Below, piece after piece: positions 10,607 through 20,790 of a stretch of 64,000 nt of DNA; position 1 is the stretch's first letter; each line of letters opens with the position of its first letter. The position numbers were made by a program, and so were the translations under genes. The notes under the pieces are model-generated. The model had not been told where the DNA came from, did not search any database, and saw only the letters and a list, made by a program, of their open reading frames with translations. This stretch comes from Lantana camara (lineage: Eukaryota > Streptophyta > Magnoliopsida > Lamiales > Verbenaceae): positions 87,456,501 to 87,520,500 of the forward strand of contig CM074858.1 in NCBI GenBank assembly GCA_037501455.1, read 5' to 3'.

Positions 10607-12445
10607 TGTTGGGAAAATGAGATAGAAACGCAGCGAAAATTTAAAAAAAAAATTCCCAAAAGATAGAATCGAATCTTGCAATTCCTATTCCCAAATTCGT
10701 AGAGATCAAGAAACTCACTTAGGTAATAGCTTTCTTGACACGTTCTAGCCGCTCAAGAATGCTCTTCACGTGGCTTGATCCCCAAAAGCTCCTTCGAATC
10801 TTTCAAGACTTCACGATAGTAGCCCTCTAGAGAATTAGTCCACCAACCTCGACCATGATCCGAATAGGGAGAATGCTTGTTCTGTACTTGGTGTTTAGGC
10901 TCTAGGGTTTAGAGTATAATTTTGAGAAGGAGCAATTGTGTATCAATCTCCCTAGGGATTCGAACCCCTCATATAAATAGGCTTAGGGTTCGAACCCCCA
11001 TTCCTTGTTGGACAAGGATTCCAAACTCTTTTGGAAAGGGATTTCTTTGCTTGGAGAGTAAGACTCTTAATTTGACCAAAAGTCTCCTTTTGACCAACTT
11101 GTCAAGCAAAAATAATATCTAGTTCTCTTAGATATTTTATTTTACTTTATTTATTAAATAATAAATAACTTGAATGCTAATAATTAATTAATTCATAATT
11201 AATTATTTATTAGACTTTAATTCTCCAAATTAGGACTTTAATAATAATTCAAAATTAAATCAAAGTCTATTAAATAATTAACACATTAATTATTTAACTC
11301 ATACACATATATATACACGTGACTACAGGTGTCACTTAGGACACGTGTCCTTCACGTTTTCCACACGTTTGCTTCACACGTGTAAGGCCCACCATTCTCT
11401 TAATGGTTCGATCAACTCGTTTAATCGATTCAAGCCTTAACCCACGTGACCAGGTTGTTGCGTGTCACCCTCTAGGTTCTTAATTCAATTAGCAGTGACC
11501 CCAATTAATTAATTAGTCCACAGATCAAATGACCATAGTCTAACAACAGGTGTTTGACCCCTAGCTGAATTAGAATGTCTCGATTCGACAGAACCTTTAA
11601 GTCATTGACATATGTGAGATACAAACCTCCTACGTCCCATCTCTCAATCAAGATCTAGGGTAAGAGAATAATTAGAACCCTAATAATCTTGATCTTAATG
11701 TTAAGTGCATTTCATATCCATTTGATCTCAATCCAAGAAACTCATTTCTTGATGTCTTGATCCACTGCCTTGGCTAAGGACTCCTATATGGCATATGGAT
11801 GACTTACACAATAAGAGATCAACTTGCTAATGCAAGTGTAGGTCCTTTATCGATTCTCATATACTTTCATGTGCCACTTGTGCAGCCCCAGCATAAGCCT
11901 TTAATCAGTTGTCTAAGGCGACACCCTTTAAAGCTTACACCTAAGACCACAGAGTTAGCTCATAAAGTATCAATGGAACCTCAAGTCTAAGGATCACTTA
12001 ATCACATCAATGACTCGTGAGATATTTCCTAATATGGAAGTTTCTATTTCCAGATATAGAAACTTCCTTTCCCATTTAGGAATCTTCTTACACGGGATAC
12101 CTCAGTGTACTTACTTAGAATAAGCAAGCGCCCCCATGTATCATGCATGTATCAACAATACACTTTGCACCCCATGAAACAAGGTGGTCCTTCTTAAGGG
12201 CTTAATCACACGAGCAAGCCTCGAACGAGTCAGGTTGACACTCCTACTGTGTGTAGGACTCATTGGCTTGGAGTGATTTCTAATCATGACTTTTATGATA
12301 TAGGGCTCGTCTCATGAACCACTTCGCCTAAATGGTTGATTCCTATAAGTCATGCTGATTAGGCGAGTTCTTATACATGCGCAGTCAAAAGTAAACACAC
12401 AATCAAACAAGAGCATATAAAGAACTGTTGCCTTAATTCCTAACA
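10607..12445 (-). repeat. Long LTR (about 1.84 kb) of the non-coding retroelement
   Basis: On the plus strand it opens TGTTGGGAAAATG and closes CCTTAATTCCTAACA, so the termini follow TG...CA. The inner edge abuts the PBS. The outer edge coincides exactly with loss of the Tekay-1 chromodomain reading. A TATA-like stretch (plus strand catataaatagg, about 10970-10981) could serve the minus-strand promoter. A diverged, truncated relative in the opposite orientation lies at 58980 to about 60350; shared stretches include TTAGAAATCACT, GGAGTGTCAA and TACACTGAGGT.CCCGTGT. The two copies differ a lot, so the family is old. Confidence 0.8.
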
Positions 12446-13860
12446 CCCACGTAGCCTCTTCGGTTTTATCACTCCTCCATAAGACTTTAACTATTGGAAT
12501 ACGCCGGTTTCTGAGTTCTTGAAACTTTCGATCCATTATCTTAACCGACTTCTTAACGAAGGCGAGATTAGGCCCAAGTTCCACTTCTTCAATGGACAAA
12601 ATCTTTGATTCATCAGGTAATATTTTCGAAGTTGAGAAACATGGAATACATTGTGAATCTCGGTCAAACTCGGAGGCAAATCGAAACGATATGCCGTATC
12701 CCCGATCTTCTCTAAAATCTCAAACGGACCCAAATACCGAGGTTCAACTTTCCTCCTCGACCAAACCTTGAAAACCCTTTTCTTGGAAAAGCCTTTAAGA
12801 AGACTCTATCTCCAACCTGAAACTCAAGGTTCTTTCTTAGTAAATCAGCATAACTCTTTTGATGGTCCTGAACTGCTTTCATCCATTGTCTTATCAGTTG
12901 GACCTTATCAATAGCATCCTAAACGGCTTTAGAGGGTTTTTTCTTCTTCTTCCTTCTCTTTACTCCTTCTTGCTGGTCCAATTCCACTCTTCCAAGTCGA
13001 AAAACAACGGAGACCTACACTTCCTGCCATACAGAGCTTCACAAGGTGCCATCTCTATTGAGGCTTGGTAGCTATTGTTGTAAGCAAGCTCGATTAATGG
13101 CAATTGCTCATTCCACGAGCTCTGAAATTCCAACGCATAAGCTCTTAACATATCCTCCAAGTACTTGATCAACCTCTCCAACTGTCCATCTGTCTGATGA
13201 TGAAAAGTTGTGCTAAATTGAAGCCTTGTCCCCAAATTTCTTTGAAGCTTTTGCCAAAATCTTGAAGTAAACCGCGGATCTCTATCCGGCACAATGCTAA
13301 CCATACCCCATGAAGTCGGACAATTTCATCACTATATTTCTTGGCTAACTTGTTTACCTTGTCGGACATTCTGACTGCAAGAAAGTGAGCTGACTTTCTC
13401 AATCGATCCACGATTACCCAAATTCCATCAATACCTCCTTTCAACCTTAGCAAACCCGAAACGAAATCCATGGCAATCTGTTGCCATTTCCACTCCGGAA
13501 TAGGCAACAACTGAAGTAGCCCTGACGGTTTCTGATGTTTTGCCTTCACTACCTGGCAGGTCATACAATGCTTTACAAAGTTGATCACATCCCGTTTTAG
13601 TCCATTCCACCAATAATATTGCTTGCGATCCTTATACATCTTGTTCCCTCTGGGATGTATCGAATAAGCTGACCGATGAGCTTCTTCAAGAATAACTCGT
13701 CTCAACTCCGCGGGTACAACCACTCTGGTCTTGAATCTTAGATGCCCGATATCATCGAATCCAAATGGACACCCCAGATCAGCCCTAGCTTTCTCAATCA
13801 GCCTCTGAACCTCGGGATCAGTTCTCTGAGCCTCAAATATCCGTTGTTAAAGATCTGGTA
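12446..13860 (-). pseudogene. Tekay-1 integrase and truncated chromodomain
   Basis: The HHCC zinc-finger region and core read at 13723-13169: HRSAYSIHPRGNKMYKDRKQ, CMTCQVVKAKHQKPSG and MDFVSGLLRLKGGIDG with the first Asp. 13304-12960 continues with the second Asp ([15 protein letters not shown]) and [20 protein letters not shown]. 12733-12536 reads GPFEILEKIGDTAYRFDLPP. 12599-12446 is the start of the chromodomain ([16 protein letters not shown], [15 protein letters not shown]), then foreign LTR sequence follows. Chromodomains guide chromoviruses to heterochromatin; here the last helix is missing. Frameshifts at about 13300, 12950 and 12740 break the frame. Confidence 0.85.
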
Positions 13861-14340
13861 GAATCGAGATATTAGAAACACTAGCTTTAAGCTTGATCGG
13901 TTCTACTTCCATATTGGACATGCTAGCCTTCCTACTGAGCGCATCCACGATCAACGTTGGCTTTTCCAGGATGGTATGGGATGGTACAATCACAGTCCTC
14001 GAGTAATTCCATCCAAAGCCGTAGTCTCTTATTCAAATCTTTCTGAGAGACAATTACTGGAGACTCTTGTGGTCGGAAAAGATCTCAAAGGAAACTCCGT
14101 AGAGGTAATGTCTCCACTTTCCCAAAGCAAAGACTATCGCTGCTAACTCGAGATCATGAGTGGGGTAATTCTGTTCGTGATCCTTCAAGTTCCTAGAGGC
14201 GTAGGAAATTACCTTTCCATTCTATATTAGAACACAACCCAAACCCTCCTTCGAGACATCCTTATACATCGTGTATCCTTCAGTGCCTTCGGGTAGTGCT
14301 AAAACTGGTGCAGTTGTCAACTTTTTGCTTCAAGAGTTGG
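13861..14340 (-). pseudogene. Tekay-1 RNase H region
   Basis: No single open frame survives, but pieces of the RNase H domain can be read on the minus strand by comparison with Tekay-2/3. These include the region of YTD.S.EGLGCVL near 14240-14290, the [17 protein letters not shown] block near 14100-14160 and the [11 protein letters not shown] end near 13920-13945. Numerous small indels are present (for example near 14330 and 13985). Placed by context between RT and integrase. Confidence 0.65.
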
Positions 14341-15182
14341 AAACTCACCTCACCCCACTCAAACTTAACCTCTTTCTTAGTCAATCGGGTTAAAGGGGCA
14401 GCAATCTTTGAGAAGTCCTGTACGAATCCACAGTAATAGCTTGCCAAACCCAAGAAGCTTCTCACCTCTGAGGCATTTTTCGAACTTTGCCACTGTAAAA
14501 CCATCTCAATCTTCGAAGGATCCACTTCTAGGCCTCTTCTCAAGATACTGTGGCCTAGAAAGGTTACCCGATCAATCCAAAATTCACACTTACTGAAATT
14601 GGCATACAACCGATGCTCTCTCAAGGTATCCAACACCACTCTGAGATGTTGAGCATGGTCTTCCGGAGTCTTGGAGTACACAAGAATATCATCTATGAAG
14701 ATCACAACAAACTGATCGAGATAGGGCCGAAAAACTCGATGCATCATGTCCATGAAAGCGGCTGGGGCATTCGTTAATCCAAATGGCATCACTACGAACT
14801 CATAATGCCCATACCGGGTGTTGAATCTCGTCTTTGGAATATCCTCTTCCCGGATTTTCAGCTGATAGTATCCTTGTCTCAAATCCAACTTCGAGTACAC
14901 CACTGAACCTTGCAACAAGTCAAATAAATCCTCAATGTAGAGCAAAGGATAATTGTTCTTCACGGTCATCCGATTCAACTCTCGGTAGTCGATACACATT
15001 CTCAGATTCCCATCTTTCTTCTTGACAAAGAGAACTGGTGCACCCCATGGTGAAGAACTCGGACGAATATACCCGGTCTTGAGAAGTTCCTCGAGCTGTA
15101 TCTTCAACTTTTTCAGCTCGGCTGGAGCCATACGGTAAGGAGTCTTAGAATAGGGTTTAGTTCCTGGATATAGATCTATCAC
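14280..15182 (-). pseudogene. Tekay-1 reverse transcriptase
   Basis: One long open stretch on the minus strand covers nearly the whole RT domain: [93 protein letters not shown] and the catalytic box [12 protein letters not shown] (FIDD, usual for Tekay). The thumb and connection follow: [18 protein letters not shown] and [20 protein letters not shown]. It loses frame after [19 protein letters not shown]. Upstream, a TAG at about 15193 separates it from protease. RT motifs are intact even though the polyprotein is broken. Confidence 0.9.
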
Positions 15183-15191
15183 AAACTCAAT

Positions 15192-15740
15192 CTACAGATC
15201 TGGTGGTAAAGAACCCAAATTCTCCGAAAAAACATCGGGATATTCCTTCACCACTGCGGTATCCTCAAACTTCGCTTGATCTTTCGGCTTATTAAGAAGA
15301 TAAACGATAAATCCGGTGGCTCCATCTCTCATCAACTTGTAAGCCTCGTTGAAGGACAAGAGTCGTACAGTCTTCGAATCAATACCAATAATTACTTCTT
15401 CTCCCAACTTTACCTTCTTAGCAAAATAGTCGATCGTAGCCTAATACTCGAATAACCAATACATCCCCAGAATAACTCCATACTTTCTCATCGACATCAC
15501 AATGAAGTCTGCAGAATACTCTTGACCATCCAACTTTACTAAACAACCTCTGACAACCTGATCAGTCTAAAGACTTCCCCCGAGAGGAGAACTAACCACA
15601 TAACAAGAATGTAAGCAAGTAACAGGCAAGCACAGAGTAGCAACAAGTCCAGAAGAAATAAAGGAATACATGGCACCAGGGTCAAAGAGTGCATGTATGT
15701 TCATGTTATGTATGTAAATGGTATCTTCCACGATAGCATT
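15192..15740 (-). pseudogene. Tekay-1 aspartic protease and linker
   Basis: The active-site motif [20 protein letters not shown] (D-P-G-A) sits near 15680-15640, followed by the [12 protein letters not shown] segment and a TAG at 15567. The following part (about 15566-15408) has stops but reads YGVILGMYWLF, the conserved C-terminal protease motif. The 15407-15192 block (KVKLGEEV..., [31 protein letters not shown]) is the linker into RT. This is the usual layout of chromovirus polyproteins. Confidence 0.8.
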
Positions 15741-16856
15741 AGGGTCGGCTTCCACATTCTGCTCCTCGACCTCAAGAGCATAAGCACGTACTGGGATCAT
15801 AGGCCTCGGTACTCCAGCTCTACATGCCGGATTCTGGTCTGGACACGTATTCGTCATATGATCTGCCTTTTTGCATATAAGACAAAGACCCAGCCTCTTC
15901 TGACAATTAAAATAAGTATGAGTCGGTCCTCCACAATAAGTGCATGGAGGTTTATCCTGTCGGGACCCAGACGAAGCTGGTGGTAAAGCTGGCTTGGCTT
16001 GTGGAGCTGGTCCTGAAGTACGAGGCTTCTTGTTCAGGCCTTTGTTTTGTTGAGTTGATTGATTAATAGGCCTCTTGTCCGGATTATACCCCGTTCCCGA
16101 TCCGAATCCTTGACCAGAGCAATAAGTAGTCCTCCGGCTCACAACTCCGTCTTCCACTTTCAAGGCCTTAGAAGTCGCCTTCAACCATGTGCTAGTATTA
16201 ACGGCCTCAATAGCTGTCTGAATATCAGGCCGAAGTCCTTGAACAAAATACATAGCCTTGTGAGCATCATCACTAGCTATGTTAGGGGCATACCGAACCA
16301 ACCGATCGAATTCTAATTTATATTCCGAGACAATCTTGTTTCCTTGCTTCAATTCGGTAAACTCTTTAAATCTCCGAGTTCTTGAAGATGGTCGAATAAA
16401 TTTTCCTTTGAATTCCCAAACTAGAACATCCCAAGTCACCTCTTCTCCGGTGGCATCTAAACGGATCTTGGTAGCTTCCCACCACGAAAACACCTGTGCT
16501 TATAGTAGAGAAACGGTACACCTCGCCTTTTCTGCAGATCCACAAGGAATAAGCTCCCAAGTTCTCTCGATCTCCTTAAGCCAATGTTCGGCTTGTATAT
16601 CATTCCCTGAGTAGAATTTAGGAGGATTCTGATTCCTGAATTCCCGGTAGACCACTGTAATCCCTCCTTCTTGAACTCCCACAGGTGCAGGTGGTGGTGC
16701 CAGTGGGACATAATCACGAAGCCTCTGATCAATGATATTGATAACCGAATTAACAAAGGCCTCAGCTTGAGGGGCTTGTTGTTGTTGGGGAGAAGGAGAA
16801 CGATCACGGCGATGGCGCCGGTCTGGAGAATGATCCCGTTATCTCCTTAGAGGCAT
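15741..16856 (-). pseudogene. Tekay-1 gag with two zinc knuckles
   Basis: The likely start is the ATG at 16856-16854 (MPLRR, then TAA where Arg is expected). Next come an Arg-rich start (RDRSP-like), a proline-rich spacer, and 16682-16500 (PPKFYSGNDIQAEHWLKEIE). After a stop at about 16500 the body follows in 16493-15741: FSWWEATKIRLDATG, FKEFTELKQGNKIVSEYKLE and FDRLVRYAPNI, the Retrotrans_gag core. Two CCHC-type knuckles lie at the end: CTYCGGPTHTYFNC and CLICKKADHMTNTC. Gag packages element RNA. Two early stops and a frameshift disable it. Confidence 0.85.
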
Positions 16857-17050
16857 TCTTTCAATAAAACACTGAAATGCATGCTATGTTTAGTCCATGT
16901 ATGATAGTGCAAGTAATTCAATCAAATAACAACAATTATAGCACATGAGCACTTAAGAGATGCATATGCAACATATTGACAATTAGTTCCTAAAGCCGTA
17001 CAACTAAGACAGACTCAACACGACACGATAGCCCGGGTGTTGCAACCTAA

Positions 17051-17063
17051 GGCTCTGATACCA
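17051..17063 (-). other. Tekay-1 primer binding site (tRNA-iMet)
   Basis: The minus strand reads TGGTATCAGAGCC, complementary to initiator tRNA-Met. Eight bases separate it from the LTR start at 17072. The same arrangement occurs in Tekay-2 and Tekay-3. Confidence 0.9.
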
Positions 17064-17071
17064 CCGAAGGA

Positions 17072-17830
17072 TGTAGCGCCCCAGCGCGAGACGCCACATC
17101 CCCCACACTGTGACCCGACCCGTATGTGAGATGGAAAGTCCACACACATGCCAAATCAAGGCGAACGGGGACACAACACACTCGCTATGCTAGGCGGGAG
17201 CTAACCCTTAACCATCAAAACCAAATGCAATAAAACAGTGTAAAACAATAAGCGGAAGCTAAATGAGATCATTATATATACCATGAGCACTCAAGCTCCA
17301 AAAAAATAAATACAGCATCCAGATACTCAAAATTGCCATCACGGCTCAACTAACATGTACGCCCAACATATCTATAGTGATAGTCATAATACAAGAATAT
17401 AAATATGAGTGTAAGTGAACAAAAGAGGTGTTAGACACGAATGCAAGACACCTAAAGACATGAATTCCCGCCTAGCACTCCTCCTAACCTGCACAAAACA
17501 ACTGAAAACAAACGGGTGGGTATAAAAATGGACATAATATATAAGTATCATGGTATTTAAGTACGTTCATGCAAATTATAATCCCATAAGAGGTTTTAGA
17601 ATATTTCCCAATCGGGTAAGACACGAAAATCATCAAACGGGATTATAACTATCATATTCATTCAATAGGTCATTCGTGAGCCCGGCGAAAGGGCTAAGTC
17701 TCCAATCTCCACCTTGTGTAATCATTTAAGTGTTCATTAGTTACGTTAGCCCCAAATTGTTGAAACGAATCCAATGGTGAAGTTGGAATTTGAATTGTCG
17801 AGCTCAAGTTAGCCGAAGAACGGCTCAGAA
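17072..17830 (-). repeat. Tekay-1 5' LTR, inner (U5-side) part
   Basis: On the plus strand it starts TGTAGCGCCCCAGCGCGAG next to the PBS. It ends at 17830, where the Tekay-2 LTR begins after the target site CAGAA (17826-17830). The first 130 bases resemble the same end of Tekay-2/3 LTRs (ACATCCCCCACACTGTGACC..., CGAACGGGGACA), but the rest differs, so it is a related but distinct LTR family. Its remaining part is at 28388-28544. Confidence 0.85.
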
Positions 17831-20756
17831 TGTAACGCCCGAGCGCGAGACGTCACATCCCCCGCACTATGACCTGACCCGTATATGAAATGGATTTCCA
17901 CACACGTGCCAAATCATAGCGAACAGGGACATACACACTCGCTAAGCCAGGCGGGACTAACCTACCACTTAAACCCCAACAACAACAATCAGAGTAACAA
18001 AAATAGCGGAAGCAGTAATTCATATTCCATATATTGAGCTATATACTCTAGGTACCAACATTTAAGTTCAAGTAAGCTCAGTAATTTTAATACAAACATG
18101 TACGCTCGGAATTCATATACAATATCAAAAAAGATCATAAAATGTAAGCATATGAGTGTAAAGAAAGAAAGGCTAGACACTATGCAAGACTCTCTCAGAC
18201 TTGTATCCCGCATAGCATCCCTTCCTGCAAAAAGAACTGAAACAACTCCGAGCTTAGTCTTAGACAGACTGGTGGGTATAAAATAGGCATAATATCATAA
18301 TATGGCAGAATTTAAACACATACATGCAAGCTATAATCCTTATTCGAGGTTTAGAAGCATTTGTCCCAAGTGGGAAATAAAATACAACGAATAGGGTTAT
18401 AACAATTCATTTTATTCATTAGGTTCATTGTGGCCCGGCGAGAGGGCGTGTATTATCTCCAACCACCACCTCGTGTAATTCATTATTCATTCGTTCATAC
18501 ATTTCATTCTTTCGTACACATACATTCGATCATTCACTCGATCATTCATATACTCCTTCTTCCTCCGGGTAGGGGACGGGTTTGCAAGACCTGAACCCTC
18601 ATTCATTGGTGCTAGAGGGGTACATGAATCCCCAAAAGCTCGGTTCCCCATCTTTCACTAATCTCCTAGTGAAGTCTAGGTTACCGTAATTGGTGGAACT
18701 AGTATATAAGGATTCCCGTCAGCCCAAGCTTCCCCGGTTCACCAAATACACTAAGTCCCGGGCCCCCATTCATTGTGAACATTCATTTCTCGCCAAAACT
18801 TTTGGTAGGATATTCATAATAAAGGTTTTACATTAAAACATTGACCCTTAAAAGACTTTATATAAATATAGTATACTTTGGCTAAAACTTTTCACGTTAG
18901 GGTTGATAGGGTCATATTGTTAACTAATAGAAGAAAAACCCACCTGGTAGACAAAAGAACCCGACCAAGACCTCACTGCTCAACCTCGTCTCCCACTGGA
19001 TCAATATCTGTGTGGCAAAGGTAGTGTGAGACTCAAATATGACCACATTTGACGCTCGGCAATGAAATGACATGCTTTGGAATGCTTGAAACATAAGAGC
19101 ATGTCCAATTATGATCATGAAAGCCATAGAATTCCATTAAACACGTAATTCACCAAGTTTCGTTCAATATACGATAACTCGTATCCATGCATGTTCATAA
19201 CTTTCATACTTTCATACTTGCATTCATAAGGTTATCAGGATCATATATCAATCATAAATCAAAGCTTTAATAGATCCACGTTGCATACAATTTACGGATA
19301 CGAATAATAATCACAATACAAGCAAGAAAAGAGGTTCCCCAAAGCTGCCAATTTGAATGACACGGCCGTGTTGGATTTTCAAAGGAATTGGACACGGCCG
19401 TGTCCGAGGTTTAAAAATGAAAATTTCCAAGTCGAGGGCTTGACACGGCCGTGTTGAGTTTTCAAAGCATTTGGACACGGACGTGTCCGATTTTCTGAAA
19501 ATAATTTTCCAAAGTCGAGAGCCCAACACGGCCGTGGCCGTTTTCAGTTCAAAGCTGACATGGTCGTGTCAGCTCATCGTTTTGAAAGAGAAAACAGAGC
19601 AGAAGCTCTGTTTCTGCGAGGCAAAATCTTTGAGGAGCAGGGCAGCAACAAGGAAGCTCTTATATCCCATCTATACATATATCCAAGCCATAAAACTCAA
19701 CAAATCATGTAATTCATTCATTTTTACAAGAATTCATGCACAAGGTGAACAAAATCATCATCAATCCTCATGATCTTCAAGCATGGAGGTTCAAGCTCCT
19801 TCAATGGCATATCATACAATGATCAACCAACATGAGATTCAAGCATATAGAAATGGTAAGGAAGCTTCAAACATCATCTTTCATGCATCAATTCTCAACT
19901 CAAACCAAGAGAATCCATTGTTCAAGATTAAACCCCAATTCAAGCTCATATTCAAAACAACATGAATCCTTCACTCATGCCAAGCTATTCATAGATGAAA
20001 AGATAGAGAAAAAGATGGAGATTACAATTCATCAATTACCTTGGAGAAAGATGAAGAAGTGGTAACTCTTGAGCTCAAGGTTTGGAGGTTCAACAATTGA
20101 GGGTTTTCTCGGAGCTTCTTGTGGAGATGATGATGATGATCGATAAAATGGAAACAAGAAGAAGGAATGGGAGAATGCTGATATTTAGAGTCATCTGGGT
20201 AGGATACGAGTCGATCCAAGTCCGGTTCGTTTAAGTAAATGGTTCAAACAAGTTATAAAGTCGAGGCCATGGAAAGGCTCGTTGTCGAAGGTTCAAATGA
20301 TATCGAAAAAGTATAAGGTTAAGTTTAAAGGATAGGTATCGTCAAAACAAGTTCAACGCCGTTTACGGATCTCGGTTTCGAGGTCCGGACCTCAAGATAT
20401 CGCGAAAACCGTTCAGGGTTGCCTATTATTCAAATAGGTCCCTAAACTTTCAAAAAGTGGCAATTAAGCCCAAACTCAATTTCCAATTGAGTCCAAAACA
20501 TTCAAATAAGTTGCAATCAAGCCCACGGCACGCACATATAACACGAAAGATTTCAATTAACACCAAATTCAAGAAATTCACATTCTCACGATTCCGTTCA
20601 TATATTCTAATCTCACATTGGAATTCATATGAAATTTAAACAAATAATTCAATTTATAAATGAGTTTAACCAATTAATCAAAGTATAAAATCATATAATT
20701 AAATGTAAATGCGCACGTAACACTTACCTGCACGTGTGAAAACACGAGGCGTTACA
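17831..20756 (-). repeat. Tekay-2 3' LTR
   Basis: On the plus strand it begins TGTAACGCCCGAGCGCGAG and ends GAGGCGTTACA; it is the 3' LTR because the PPT abuts its right end. It holds a 212-bp palindrome array (19359-19570), a TATA-like CTCTAAATATCAG on the minus strand near 20184-20196, and a U5 end with CATAGTGCGGGGGATGTGAC. Short open frames inside are not coding: they occur in parallel in all four LTR copies only because the sequence is shared. Confidence 0.95.
19359..19570. repeat. Array of six 14-bp palindromes, 83-bp period
   Basis: Sites matching GACACGGCCGTGTC or close variants start at 19359, 19391, 19442, 19474, 19525 and 19557. Spacings alternate 32, 51, 32, 51, 32, giving an 83-bp repeat unit with two palindromes each. 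The third unit is degenerate. It lies in the LTR about 0.6 kb upstream of the minus-strand U5-side end of the transcription-start candidate. A paired binding site for a dimeric DNA-binding protein is a plausible but untested reading. Confidence 0.85.
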
Positions 20757-20769
20757 ACCTCTCCCCCTT
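20757..20769 (-). other. Tekay-2 polypurine tract
   Basis: The minus strand reads AAGGGGGAGAGGT directly before the LTR start TGTAACGCC. This purine run is where plus-strand DNA synthesis would be primed. The same tract lies at 32966-32978 in Tekay-3. Confidence 0.9.
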
Positions 20770-20790
20770 AAAGAGAATCCGTCCTCGGAT

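Larger units (their letters stand above)
9514..12445 (-). mobile_element. LTR retroelement with no visible coding region, truncated by Athila
   Basis: The LTR (10607-12445) and PBS (10593-10604) show minus orientation, so the internal region runs leftwards from 10606. Only about 1.1 kb of it remains before the Athila LTR begins at 9513. None of that encodes gag or pol motifs. It may be a Copia element with a long leader or a non-autonomous LARD-type element; I cannot decide. It is inserted in the chromodomain of Tekay-1, where the protein stops matching right after EEATW at 12446. The five bases cccac at 12446-12450 would be one copy of its target duplication. Confidence 0.65.

Noticed and set aside
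10955..11015. B-box-like GATTCGAACCCC and GGTTCGAACCCC
   Set aside because: Two copies lie next to each other inside an LTR without tRNA structure; they look like a local repeat in the LTR.
19359..19570. CRISPR-like array
   Set aside because: Repeats are 14-bp palindromes with fixed, related spacers in a plant LTR, not direct repeats with unique spacers; no cas genes.
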